Of a stretch of 64,000 nucleotides of DNA, positions 1 to 7,289 are shown piece after piece. The translations under genes and the position numbers were made by a program. Each line of letters begins with the position of its first letter. The stretch's first letter is position 1. Source of the DNA: JABSQH01 sp039177505 (GTDB lineage: Bacteria > Actinomycetota > Acidimicrobiia > Acidimicrobiales > Ilumatobacteraceae); NCBI GenBank assembly GCA_039177505.1, contig JBCDFR010000009.1, forward strand, positions 15,438 through 79,437. Reading direction: 5' to 3'. The notes under the pieces were generated by a model, which worked only from the letters and a program-made list of their open reading frames with translations, was not told the DNA's origin and did no database searches.

Positions 1-1
1 T

Positions 2-1207
2 CCCCTCGTCGCACGCGGTGGTGGTCACAGCTACGCCGGCTACTCGACCACGCCGGGGCTGCAGGTGAGCTTGGCGGCGATGTCCGATGTCAGTCTGTTC
101 GGCGACGTCGCCACCGTGGGCGCAGGGGCTGTGCTGGTGACCGTGTACGAGCAGCTTGCCCAGTCGGGTCGCTTGCTGCCTGCCGGATCATGTCCGACAG
201 TGGGCATCGCGGGATTCGCACTTGGCGGGGGCTTCGGTTTCGAGAGCCGCCAATACGGCATGCTCTCGGACAGGATGTGTCGGGCCACGGTCGTGCTCGC
301 CGACGGCAGCGTGGTCGAGGCGACCGACAGCAGCGAACCCGATCTGTTCTGGGCGTTGCGCGGCGGTGGAGGCGGCAACTTCGGCATCGTCACCGAGTTT
401 GGATTCGAGACCTCCGGGGCCGCCGATGTCTCGGTGTTCCAGCTGATCTGGAACTTCGATCGAGCGATCGACGTGTTCGCCGCGTGGCAAGATCTCATCG
501 CCACGATGCCCTCGGAGCTCACCCCGATCCTCAAGCTGATCAACGGGGCCGGCTCGGGAAGCCCGACCGTGCAGGTGGTCGGACAGTTCGTCGGTTCGGA
601 AGCGGAGCTTCGGGATCTGATTCAACCGCTGGCAGCCATCCCCGACTTGACGACCCAGAGCGTCGACGCACTGAGTTGGATCGAGTCGGTGTATTTCCAG
701 GCTGGGTGCACCGGGATTCAGCAGTGTCAGCGCGAGCCTGTCGGCAAGGCCGGCAGCGGGCATGCGTACTACAAGTCGGCCTTCACCCGCGAGCCGTATG
801 GCAACGACGCCCTGGAGACAGCCATCGACGCAGTAGCGAACTGGCCGCTCGCAGGCGTGACCTGCGTCCTGGAGTTCGACAGCTACGGAGGAGCGATCAA
901 CGACGTCGACCCGACGGCGACCGCCTTCGTGCATCGCGACGAGCTCTTCCTCTGTCAGTACCAGGCGTACTTTTCCGGGGACGATCCGTTCGCGGCGACG
1001 AGCGCACGGGCGGCGCTGACCGACGTGTGGGAGCGCCTGGCGCCGTACAACTCCGGGTTCTCGTATCAGAACTACATCGACCCTCTCCAGGACAACTGGC
1101 AGCAGGCTTACTACGGCGAGAACCTCGATCGGCTGATCGACGTCAAAACCCAGTACGACCCGACGAACTTCTTCTCGTTCGCCCAGTCGATCCCGGTCCG
1201 CGCCTAG
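2..1207 (+). CDS. FAD-linked oxidase, berberine-bridge type, 5' end missing
   Basis: The C-terminal 401 residues of a flavin-dependent oxidoreductase; the reading frame is already open at the window edge, so the start lies outside. Near the new N-terminus is RGGGHSYAGYS, whose His is the usual 8-alpha-histidyl FAD attachment site. About residue 64 lies the Cys of GSCPTVGIAG, the usual second (6-S-cysteinyl) attachment site, so a bicovalent flavin is likely. The end (YYGENLDRL, then VKTQYDPTNFF) is a typical BBE C-terminal domain. Such enzymes oxidise alcohols, sugars or alkaloid-like substrates with O2; the substrate cannot be read from the sequence. Family confident, substrate unknown. Confidence 0.9.
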   Translation, partial: PLVARGGGHSYAGYSTTPGLQVSLAAMSDVSLFGDVATVGAGAVLVTVYEQLAQSGRLLPAGSCPTVGIAGFALGGGFGFESRQYGMLSDRMCRATVVLADGSVVEATDSSEPDLFWALRGGGGGNFGIVTEFGFETSGAADVSVFQLIWNFDRAIDVFAAWQDLIATMPSELTPILKLINGAGSGSPTVQVVGQFVGSEAELRDLIQPLAAIPDLTTQSVDALSWIESVYFQAGCTGIQQCQREPVGKAGSGHAYYKSAFTREPYGNDALETAIDAVANWPLAGVTCVLEFDSYGGAINDVDPTATAFVHRDELFLCQYQAYFSGDDPFAATSARAALTDVWERLAPYNSGFSYQNYIDPLQDNWQQAYYGENLDRLIDVKTQYDPTNFFSFAQSIPVRA

Positions 1208-1305
1208 CGCGGCGTGTCGACGCGGCTCGGCACGGCGGGTGCGATCGAGCGGCGCCCACGAACGGGAAACGACATCTGGCCGTGAATCCCGTGAACAGGG
1301 CGCAC

Positions 1306-1311
1306 TACCGT
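1306..1311 (+). promoter_or_regulatory. -10 box TACCGT of the DUF4262 gene
   Basis: TACCGT, then seven bases, then GTG at 1319. This spacing predicts a transcript starting on the start codon, and it favours GTG 1319 over the TTG one codon upstream. Confidence 0.5.
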
Positions 1312-1318
1312 TCGATTG

Positions 1319-1807
1319 GTGGAGCTTCCCGACTTTCACATCCCGCACGCCGAGAAGATCGAGTGGATGATCGAGACCGATGGTTGGGCACTCGAACCGG
1401 TGGCGGCGGACGCGTCGACGGAGCCGCCGACCCCGGCCTACGCCTACACCATCGGCGTTCCCGAGGCCGTTGGCTTCAGCGAGGTCGCCGTGTTCGGATT
1501 GACGCCTGTTGCGGCCAAGGGCCTACTCGGTCTGGTGGTCGACGCCTGCCGCGGTGGTACCGACATTCCGCACGGGATCGAGCTGACCGGTCTGCTCGAC
1601 AACGACCTGCGCTGTCTCTTCGCGCCCGTCGATCTGCGGGAGTGGGCGCCGATGTTCGCGACCGCGAACTCGTGGTACCGGGGCGAGGGATACGACCTCG
1701 TGCAGCTCGTGTATCCGGATCGCAACGGCTTCATGCCCTACGAGGCCGGATTCGACCAACGGATGCGATACGCGCAGCCGGTGATCGGAACCGTCCAAAC
1801 CGCCTGA
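1319..1807 (+). CDS. DUF4262 domain protein
   Basis: A 162-residue soluble protein of unknown function matching the DUF4262 pattern: an N-terminal helix of the type HAEKIEWMIETDGWA, then AYTIGVPEAVG, then a central region ending in a conserved WYRGEGYDLVQLVYPD stretch. The family is common in actinobacteria and no biochemical role is established. The gene stands alone, 111 bases after the flavin oxidase and 63 before metX. There is no Shine-Dalgarno sequence; a -10 box at 1306-1311 sits at leaderless distance from GTG 1319. Confidence 0.75.
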   Translation: MELPDFHIPHAEKIEWMIETDGWALEPVAADASTEPPTPAYAYTIGVPEAVGFSEVAVFGLTPVAAKGLLGLVVDACRGGTDIPHGIELTGLLDNDLRCLFAPVDLREWAPMFATANSWYRGEGYDLVQLVYPDRNGFMPYEAGFDQRMRYAQPVIGTVQTA

Positions 1808-1870
1808 TCAGCCCGCTGGTACGCTCGCCGCAGGCGGTCCCGCCGCCGTGCCCGTTGATCCCCATCGCTC

Positions 1871-3055
1871 ATGACGTCACCCGACCTGCTCCCCGTCACC
1901 GGTGCTTGGCAGCCCGGTGACGATCCCGGCAACCGTCAATTCTTCACGCACGCGACCGATCGGCGGTTCGCCCTCGATGCGGGCGTGGCGCTGCGCGACG
2001 TCGTTGTTGCCTATGAGACCTGGGGTCACCTCGACGCCGACGCATCGAACGCGGTGCTGCTATGTCACGCCTGGACCGGCGACAGCCATGCGGCGGGGGG
2101 CTCGGGCCGAGGTCATCCGACCGAAGGTTGGTGGGACGACATGGTCGGCCCCGGCCGACCGGTCGATACCGACCGCTACTTCGTCGTCTGTGCGAATGCG
2201 CTCGGTGGCTGTCAGGGCTCGACGGGGCCGGCATCGCCGCACCCCGATGATGGGCGACCGTATGGTTCGCGGTTTCCGGTAGTGACCATCCGCGACATGG
2301 TGCGTTCGCAGGCGCGGCTCATGGAATCGCTGGGCATCCGTCGCTGGTTGGCCGTGGTCGGCGGGTCGTTGGGTGGGATGCAGGCTCTCGAATGGGCGGT
2401 GATGTACCCCCGGCGGGTGCGCTCGTTGGTCGCCGTGGCGACGTGTATGCAGGCGACGGCACAGCAGATCGCCTGGGGGGCGATCGGGCGGCGAGCGATC
2501 CGTCTCGATCCCAAGTGGCGTGGCGGTGACTACTACGACGCCGACCCGGGCGACGGGCCGAGCGAAGGGCTCGAGATCGCCCGCATGGTGGCCCAGGTCA
2601 CGTTCCGCAGCGACAACGTCTTCACCGATCGCTTCGGGCGGGAGTTGGCCGACACTACCAAGGTCGGCGACACCTTCGACATGTGGCAGCGATTCGAGGT
2701 CGAGCGGTACCTCGAACATCACGGCGACAAGCTCGTGCGCCGGTTCGATGCCAATAGTTATCTGTCGATCGGCAAGGCGATGGATCTGCATGATCTCGCC
2801 CGCGGTCGCGGCAGTCTCGAACGCGCCATGGCCCGGGTAGTTGCTCCCACCATGTCGGTCGGGATCTGGAGCGACATGCTGTATCCCGCCTACCAACAGC
2901 GGCAGATTCACGAGGCAATCGCTGCTCGCGGTGTGCCGAGCGAGTACGTGGAGATCGACTCGCCACACGGTCACGATGCATTCCTGATCAACGGCGACCA
3001 GGTGGCCGGGCCACTCGCACGTTTTCTCGGTCGGGCGGCGAAGGCCGATCTGTGA
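1871..3055 (+). CDS. metX: Homoserine O-acetyltransferase
   Basis: Acylates L-homoserine from acetyl-CoA (or another acyl-CoA; acyl choice cannot be judged here), the committed step to methionine by direct sulfhydrylation. The 394 residues fit the alpha/beta-hydrolase MetX family. Visible are YETWG near residue 49, HAWTGDSHAAG near 66, the nucleophile Ser166 in VGGSLGGMQALEW, and the catalytic His near the end in SPHGHDAF. No metY is adjacent, so its usual partner lies elsewhere. The downstream acidic membrane protein overlaps its stop by four bases (GTGA), indicating translational coupling. No SAM riboswitch was recognisable in the 63-base leader. Confidence 0.95.
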   Translation: MTSPDLLPVTGAWQPGDDPGNRQFFTHATDRRFALDAGVALRDVVVAYETWGHLDADASNAVLLCHAWTGDSHAAGGSGRGHPTEGWWDDMVGPGRPVDTDRYFVVCANALGGCQGSTGPASPHPDDGRPYGSRFPVVTIRDMVRSQARLMESLGIRRWLAVVGGSLGGMQALEWAVMYPRRVRSLVAVATCMQATAQQIAWGAIGRRAIRLDPKWRGGDYYDADPGDGPSEGLEIARMVAQVTFRSDNVFTDRFGRELADTTKVGDTFDMWQRFEVERYLEHHGDKLVRRFDANSYLSIGKAMDLHDLARGRGSLERAMARVVAPTMSVGIWSDMLYPAYQQRQIHEAIAARGVPSEYVEIDSPHGHDAFLINGDQVAGPLARFLGRAAKADL

Positions 3056-3831
3056 TCGGTGGGCGTGACATGATCGCGGGTGGATTGGCAACGGTCGGCG
3101 ACCCGGCCTCGACACGACTTGTGTACGCACTGGTGATCGCGCTTGCGGTGATCGGTCTCGCGCTGGTGGTCCTCGGCGTGTATCTCGTGCGCTCGACCAA
3201 GGTCGATCCCGAGATGCTGGCCCCGCTGGAGCGAATGGGGGAGCGGTCGTGGCGCAAGCAAGACCCGGCTAGCCAGCAACGGCTCCTCGACGAGGTCCGG
3301 CCCGATGGTGCGACGCCGTTGTGGCGCGCCGAGCCCGAACCCGAACGCGATGCGGCATTCGACGCTCCGCCCGACGCCGCGGGATTCGACGACCTGCGCG
3401 ATGACGCGATCGCTGCCGAAGGCGCGGAGAGCACCGGCGACGAGAGCACCGATGACGGCGACACCGGCGACAGCGAAGTCGGCGACGGCGAGGCAGCGAC
3501 CGATGAGCCAGAGGCCACTGCAGCCGCCGCGAACGACGAGGCTGAGCGCAGCGATGACGAGAGCACCGACGCCGACACCGATGACAGCGACGCAGCGAGC
3601 GACGAATTAGAGGTCACAGCAGTCGAGGCGAACATCGACGCTGCGAACGTGGTCACCGACGGCGGCGATGGCGATGCCGACGCTGGAGACACCGATGACA
3701 CCGGCGACGACGCCGACGATGTCGCCGACGACCACGATGACGCCGACGGCGATGACGCCGACGGCGATGACGCCGACAGCAGCGGTCACGATGTCGACGA
3801 GGGCGACGAGCCGGTCGGGATTCCGGGCTGA
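3052..3831 (+). CDS. Single-pass membrane protein with long acidic Asp-rich tail
   Basis: A 259-residue protein of unrecognised family. Residues about 23-46 form one transmembrane helix (LVYALVIALAVIGLALVV). A conserved-looking juxtamembrane segment follows (STKVDPEMLAPLERMGERSW, QDPASQQRLLDEVRPDG). From about residue 90 the protein is low-complexity, rich in Asp, Glu, Ala, Thr and Gly, with DNA-level repeats encoding DGDDADGDDAD near the end. Its GTG start overlaps the metX stop; an ATG six codons later is an alternative. The N-terminal 85 residues probably carry the function and the tail may act as an extended anionic spacer. Confidence 0.7.
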   Translation: MIGGRDMIAGGLATVGDPASTRLVYALVIALAVIGLALVVLGVYLVRSTKVDPEMLAPLERMGERSWRKQDPASQQRLLDEVRPDGATPLWRAEPEPERDAAFDAPPDAAGFDDLRDDAIAAEGAESTGDESTDDGDTGDSEVGDGEAATDEPEATAAAANDEAERSDDESTDADTDDSDAASDELEVTAVEANIDAANVVTDGGDGDADAGDTDDTGDDADDVADDHDDADGDDADGDDADSSGHDVDEGDEPVGIPG

Positions 3832-3848
3832 CGAGGTGCCGCCCCCAG

Positions 3849-3854
3849 TAGGGT
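3849..3854 (+). promoter_or_regulatory. -10 box TAGGGT of the 74-residue protein gene
   Basis: TAGGGT, seven bases, then GTG at 3862; the position fixes that GTG as a leaderless start. Confidence 0.5.
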
Positions 3855-3861
3855 CGGCGTC

Positions 3862-4086
3862 GTGGCTTCCCTCGATGTCGATGCAATGTTGGAGCGGTTT
3901 CGTGAGCGCGCCGCCGCGGTGAAGAAACGGCCGCTTCCGCCGGTCGCCGGCGAGGAACGCCAGGAGTTCATCCGGCAGTCCCAACTCGATTTCCAGGACT
4001 TCGCCATCGTCGGCGACGCCGACGTGAGCCTCGACGACGGTGTTCTCACCCTGCGCATCGACCTGCGTCCCGACCAGCAGCGCTAA
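3862..4086 (+). CDS. Small conserved-looking protein, 74 residues, function unknown
   Basis: Begins MASLDVDAMLERFRERAAAV and continues through KKRPLPPVAGEERQEFIRQS, then a C-terminal pair of strands (DFAIVGDADVSLDDGVLTLR). It is soluble, charged and has no cysteine. Gene reality is supported by the leaderless -10 box just upstream, codon bias typical of the region, and its isolated position before tRNA-Gly. I do not recognise a family; the helix-plus-hairpin layout could suit a small binding or adaptor protein. Confidence 0.65.
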   Translation: MASLDVDAMLERFRERAAAVKKRPLPPVAGEERQEFIRQSQLDFQDFAIVGDADVSLDDGVLTLRIDLRPDQQR

Positions 4087-4208
4087 TCCATAGCAGCGCA
4101 CCGTTCGTGCGGTCTGCGGGCAGCCACCTGTCGCCGATGCCGGGTCACTCCCGGCGCTGGTATAGTTATGGTCCCTCTGAAGCGGGCCAAACCTCTTCGG
4201 TGAACATT

Positions 4209-4284
4209 GCGGACGTGGCTCAGTTGGTAGAGCGTCACCTTGCCAAGGTGAAGGTCGCCGGTTCGATCCCGGTCGTCCGCTCCA
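4209..4284 (+). tRNA. tRNA-Gly (anticodon GCC)
   Basis: Acceptor stem GCGGACG pairs with CGTCCGC. The anticodon arm CACCT-TGCCA-AGGTG places GCC at the anticodon. The T arm carries GTTCGATCC, and the 3' CCA is encoded (TCCA at 4281-4284). Confidence 0.97.
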
Positions 4285-4285
4285 T

Positions 4286-4316
4286 AAACGCCCCGGTCGA
4301 CCGACCGGGGCGTTTC
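4286..4316 (+). terminator. Intrinsic terminator after tRNA-Gly
   Basis: A 14-base inverted repeat (AAACGCCCCGGTCG and its complement) starts two bases after the tRNA and is followed by a short T-rich tract. It ends the tRNA transcript. Confidence 0.8.
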
Positions 4317-4562
4317 TCGTTGTCGGGAGTAATGGCGTCCGGCCCACGAAGCGTTGTGAAACCGTTCGCGTTGGGGGCCGCCACGCGATCACGGCTGCTG
4401 CGAGCCCGCGTCCATGTTTGCAGGTGGGCGTGGTCGAGGCCGCCCGACCTGCCTGTTGTGACCTGAACGAATCAGTTGAGATCTTTCGGGGTGCGTTGAG
4501 TTCGTCCTTAAGTCCGTCCGTGTTTGTTGTCATCGTCCCCTCAGTACCCGAAAGGCCCGACG

Positions 4563-5267
4563 ATGTTCTCCCGTGTCACTTCTCTCACAGCACTCACAGT
4601 TGCCGCGACATCACTCGCCCTTGGCGGCTCCGTCGCCGCTGCTAGCCCGGTCGACTCCGGCGACTCGGACGCCCCGCCGTTCGTCCAGGCCGCTGTCGCA
4701 GCCTTCAGCTCGGCCTCGAATCCGCCAGAACCGCCAGACTGCACCATCGGAAACGACCCGCTGCATGATGGCTCGCTGCACTGCTATTTCGAGCATGTGG
4801 GGTACTACGGGGACCTTAGGAATTTCTTGCACAACTGGCATGAGTTGCCGGCGGCCTTCTGCGAGAACGCCGGCAGCATGTGGCCGGTTCTCCCCTACTG
4901 CTGGATGATCGATGAGCGCCCGGTCAACGTCGACATCGACGTGCGCGGTGCAGGCGCCGTCGAGACCTACGTGGATGGCGAGCTGGTAGCGACGACGACG
5001 AGCGACAGCGAGTCGGCCAGAGTGCAGGTTCCCGTCGGGCCCTGGGTGGTGTCGCCGACGTCTGAGATCGTGTTGCCAGAAGGCATCACGTTCGTGCCAG
5101 TCGACCACAGCGGCGATGGCTTCAAGATCACCGAGTTGCCAGACTTCTACACGTGGAACTGGCAGTTCGAGACTATTCTTCCGTTCTTCTTTCACCCGGG
5201 CCCGAACAGCACGCTCAGGCCCGTCACCTTCGGCATCGACTTCGACGCCGCGACCGTCGCGCCCTAA
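4563..5267 (+). CDS. Secreted protein, short paralogue A
   Basis: A 234-residue exported protein of unknown function. Residues 1-29 form a Sec signal peptide (MFSRVTSLTALTVAATSLAL, then GGSVAAASP). The mature part has paired cysteines (PPDCTIG, LHCYF, AFCENAG, PYCWM) suggesting disulphides, then a beta-rich DIDVRGAGAVETYVDG region. ATG 4563 is chosen because AAAGG lies nine bases upstream and the signal peptide begins there; an in-frame start 39 bases upstream is unlikely. Paralogue B at 5680 is 121 residues longer: A diverges at DFDAATVAP and stops, having lost the C-terminal domain. It may be a truncated but expressed copy. Confidence 0.75.
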   Translation: MFSRVTSLTALTVAATSLALGGSVAAASPVDSGDSDAPPFVQAAVAAFSSASNPPEPPDCTIGNDPLHDGSLHCYFEHVGYYGDLRNFLHNWHELPAAFCENAGSMWPVLPYCWMIDERPVNVDIDVRGAGAVETYVDGELVATTTSDSESARVQVPVGPWVVSPTSEIVLPEGITFVPVDHSGDGFKITELPDFYTWNWQFETILPFFFHPGPNSTLRPVTFGIDFDAATVAP

Positions 5268-5284
5268 CGGTCGTCGGTTCCTGC

Positions 5285-5323
5285 ACGATTGCCCCGGTCG
5301 AGTGACCGGGGCAATCGTCGTTT
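5285..5323 (+). terminator. Intrinsic terminator after paralogue A
   Basis: A 15-base inverted repeat around GAGT (ACGATTGCCCCGGTC and its complement) followed by TCGTTTT. It is homologous to the hairpin at 6771-6810, with compensated stem differences. Confidence 0.85.
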
Positions 5324-5392
5324 TCGGGCGCTCTTCGGGCGACCGATCAACCGACCGCCGCCGGATCGCTGGCGGCGTGCCGCGAGCGCCAA

Positions 5393-5510
5393 TTAGGATA
5401 CTGGTTCAGCGTTGAAGATGATCGCCGAGATCAACCAGCGGCCGTCGTCTTGGCGATGGAGGGTGAGCATCTGTTTGGCGGACACGCCGCGCTCCGTGCC
5501 GTCGCTGCTG
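5393..5510 (-). pseudogene. 3' remnant of the NTF2-like gene, duplicated
   Basis: Repeats the last ~38 codons of the gene at 6879-7277, including its stop, with a few substitutions, then breaks off at the duplication junction. It has no start and cannot make a functional protein. Together with the promoter-like sequence of the second copy and the terminator at 5285, it accounts for the otherwise gene-free 5268-5679 interval. Confidence 0.9.
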
Positions 5511-5679
5511 CGAGCCCGCGTCGGCGCTTGCAGGTGGGCGTGGTCGGGGATGCGCGACCTGCCTGTTGTGACACAAACGAATCAGTTGAGGACTTTCGGG
5601 GTGTGTTGAGTTCGCCCTAAAGCTCGTCCGTGTTAGGTGGTCATCGTCCCGCACAGATCAGTACCCGAAAGGCCCGACG

Positions 5680-6747
5680 ATGTTCTCCCGTGTCACTTCT
5701 CTCACAGCACTCACAGTTGCCGCGACATCACTCGCCCTTGGCGGCTCCGTCGCCGCTGCTAGTCCGGTCGACTCCGGCGACTCGGACGCCCCGCCGTTCG
5801 CCCCGGTTGCTGCCGCAGCCTTCAGCTCGGCCTCGAATCCGCCAGAGCCGCCAGACTGCAAAGTCGGAAAGGACCCGCTGCATGATGGCTCCCTGCACTG
5901 CTATCTCGCATTACAGGACTACTACAGCGACTTGAGGAATTTCGCGGAGAACCTGTATGACTTGCCGCTGAACTTCTGCAAGGACGCCGGCAACGGGTGG
6001 GCGTTTCTTCCCTATTGCTGGTTTATCGATGAGCGCCCGGTCAACGTCGACATCGACGTGCGCGGTGCAGGCGCCGTCGAGACCTACGTGGATGGCGAGC
6101 TGGTAGCCACGACGACGAGCGACAGCGAGTCGGCCAGAGTGCAGGTTCCCGTCGGGCCCTGGATGGTGTCGCCGACGTCTGAGATCCTGTCGCCAGTAGG
6201 CATCACGTTCGTGCCAGTCGACCACACCGGCGGTGGCTTGGAGTTCACCGAGTTGCCAGACTTCTTCACGTGGAACTATCTGTTCGAGACGATTCTTCCG
6301 GTCTTCTTTCACCCGAGCTCGAACAGCACGCTCAGGCCCGTCAACTTGGGCGTCGACTTCTGTCGTCCTTTCGTGCCCAGTACCGACGGCACAACGATCA
6401 ACAACAAGAGCGCCGACAGAAGCGTGGGCGGAATCGAGCCAGGCCCCGACGGCTACACACTTTGCTCCGACACGCTGGAATTGACCCACGGGATGATGGA
6501 AGAAGGTACCGACGTCGTCAGATTCACCGAACTCGACTTCGTCATCAACGCCGACAACACCGTGACAGTGACATCATTCGCCGGCATCGTCGGAACCTTC
6601 CATATGTTCTTTTCGGACGTCTCCCCCATCACCGAAGTCACCGGCCATTACGACCCTGTCACCGGCCTGGTGCATCTCGACGTGACCACCGACATACCGG
6701 GTCACCGCGCTGCGGTCGTCCTGGAAGACGTATTCCATACCGCTTAG
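5680..6747 (+). CDS. Secreted protein, full-length paralogue B
   Basis: A 355-residue exported protein with the same signal peptide as paralogue A (first 35 residues identical), a Cys-containing N-terminal domain (PPDCKVG, LHCYL, NFCKDAG, PYCWF) and the shared DIDVRGAGAVETYVDG region. A further ~120-residue C-terminal domain (from CRPFVPSTDG to VVLEDVFHTA) is absent from A and reads as beta-rich. No known family is recognised. AAAGG lies upstream of the ATG and an intrinsic terminator follows, so it is a single-gene unit. Residues about 75-110 differ strongly from A although flanking DNA is nearly identical. Confidence 0.8.
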   Translation: MFSRVTSLTALTVAATSLALGGSVAAASPVDSGDSDAPPFAPVAAAAFSSASNPPEPPDCKVGKDPLHDGSLHCYLALQDYYSDLRNFAENLYDLPLNFCKDAGNGWAFLPYCWFIDERPVNVDIDVRGAGAVETYVDGELVATTTSDSESARVQVPVGPWMVSPTSEILSPVGITFVPVDHTGGGLEFTELPDFFTWNYLFETILPVFFHPSSNSTLRPVNLGVDFCRPFVPSTDGTTINNKSADRSVGGIEPGPDGYTLCSDTLELTHGMMEEGTDVVRFTELDFVINADNTVTVTSFAGIVGTFHMFFSDVSPITEVTGHYDPVTGLVHLDVTTDIPGHRAAVVLEDVFHTA

Positions 6748-6770
6748 CACACCCCGGTAGTGAATCCCGC

Positions 6771-6810
6771 ACGAATGCCCCGGTCCCTCGACCGGGGCAT
6801 TCGTCGTTTT
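6771..6810 (+). terminator. Intrinsic terminator after paralogue B
   Basis: A 15-base inverted repeat (ACGAATGCCCCGGTC and its complement) with a 4-base loop, then CGTTTT. Confidence 0.85.
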
Positions 6811-6878
6811 CGGGCGCTCTTCGGGCGACCGATCAACCGACCGCCACCGGATCACTGGTGGAGTGCCGCGAGCGCCAA

Positions 6879-7277
6879 TTAGGACGCTGGTTCAGCGTTG
6901 AAGATGATCGCCGAGATCAACCAGCGGCCGTCGTTTTGGCGATGGAGGGTGAGCATCTGTTTGGCGGACACGCGGCGATCTGTGCCGTCGCTGCTGGCGT
7001 GCACGATCGACACCGCGCAGGTGGCGACTGCGAGGTCGTTGCCCACCTCGACGCTGATGTCGGATGCTTTCGACGAACGGTAGGACGGCCAGGCCTGCAT
7101 GAACGTGCGGATTGCTGCCTTACCCTCGACCACCGGGCCCGTTGGGGGGAACATTCTGGCGTCGTCTTCGTAGAGTGCGAGCACGCCCTCGAGGTCGTTG
7201 TCCCCGATCAGGGCGTTGTTCGCCGCGACGACGTTCGCTGCGGCAGTGTTGTCGTCGGATTCGTCGCTATGAGACAT
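6879..7277 (-). CDS. NTF2-like / SnoaL-type small protein
   Basis: A 132-residue protein of the nuclear-transport-factor-2 fold (ketosteroid-isomerase-like, DUF4440/SnoaL class). The N-terminal helix NALIGDNDLEGVLALYEDDA is followed by RMFPPTGPVVEGKAAIRTFM and a C-terminal sheet ending NDGRWLISAIIFNAEPAS. In this class the cone-shaped cavity binds small molecules; the ligand here is unknown. It lies 12 bases after the arylsulfotransferase on the same strand, so the two are probably co-transcribed. Its last codons are duplicated at 5393-5510. Confidence 0.85.
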   Translation of the reverse strand: MSHSDESDDNTAAANVVAANNALIGDNDLEGVLALYEDDARMFPPTGPVVEGKAAIRTFMQAWPSYRSSKASDISVEVGNDLAVATCAVSIVHASSDGTDRRVSAKQMLTLHRQNDGRWLISAIIFNAEPAS

Positions 7278-7289
7278 GTCTGCAGGGTC

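Larger units (their letters stand above)
4394..5503. repeat. Tandem segmental duplication, copy 1
   Basis: This copy holds an upstream region, a secreted-protein gene, its terminator and the 3' end of an NTF2-like gene. The same order recurs at 5504-6989. Copy 1 is about 376 bases shorter because the 3' part of the secreted-protein gene is missing. The copies join at GCTGCTG (5504-5510), a 7-base word also present at 4394-4400 and 6990-6996, the expected trace of a microhomology-mediated tandem duplication. Confidence 0.9.
5504..6989. repeat. Tandem segmental duplication, copy 2
   Basis: The fuller copy of the repeat at 4394-5503. Nearly identical stretches include the region before the start codon, the first 65 codons of the secreted protein, about 135 bases around codons 113-157 with one difference, the terminator and the NTF2-like 3' end. 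Other parts of the coding region differ much more. Confidence 0.9.

Noticed and set aside
188..1348. A 386-codon open frame on the minus strand across the flavin oxidase
   Set aside because: It is antisense to a protein with clear FAD motifs, is Arg/Pro/His-rich and shows no domain; a GC-rich shadow frame.
1808..1870. SAM riboswitch before metX
   Set aside because: Only 63 bases are available and no stem set or conserved core could be recognised.
3661..3830. Short repeated units resembling a CRISPR or minisatellite array
   Set aside because: They are in-frame Asp/Gly/Ala codons of the acidic tail, irregular, without spacers. No CRISPR array or cas gene was seen in the window.
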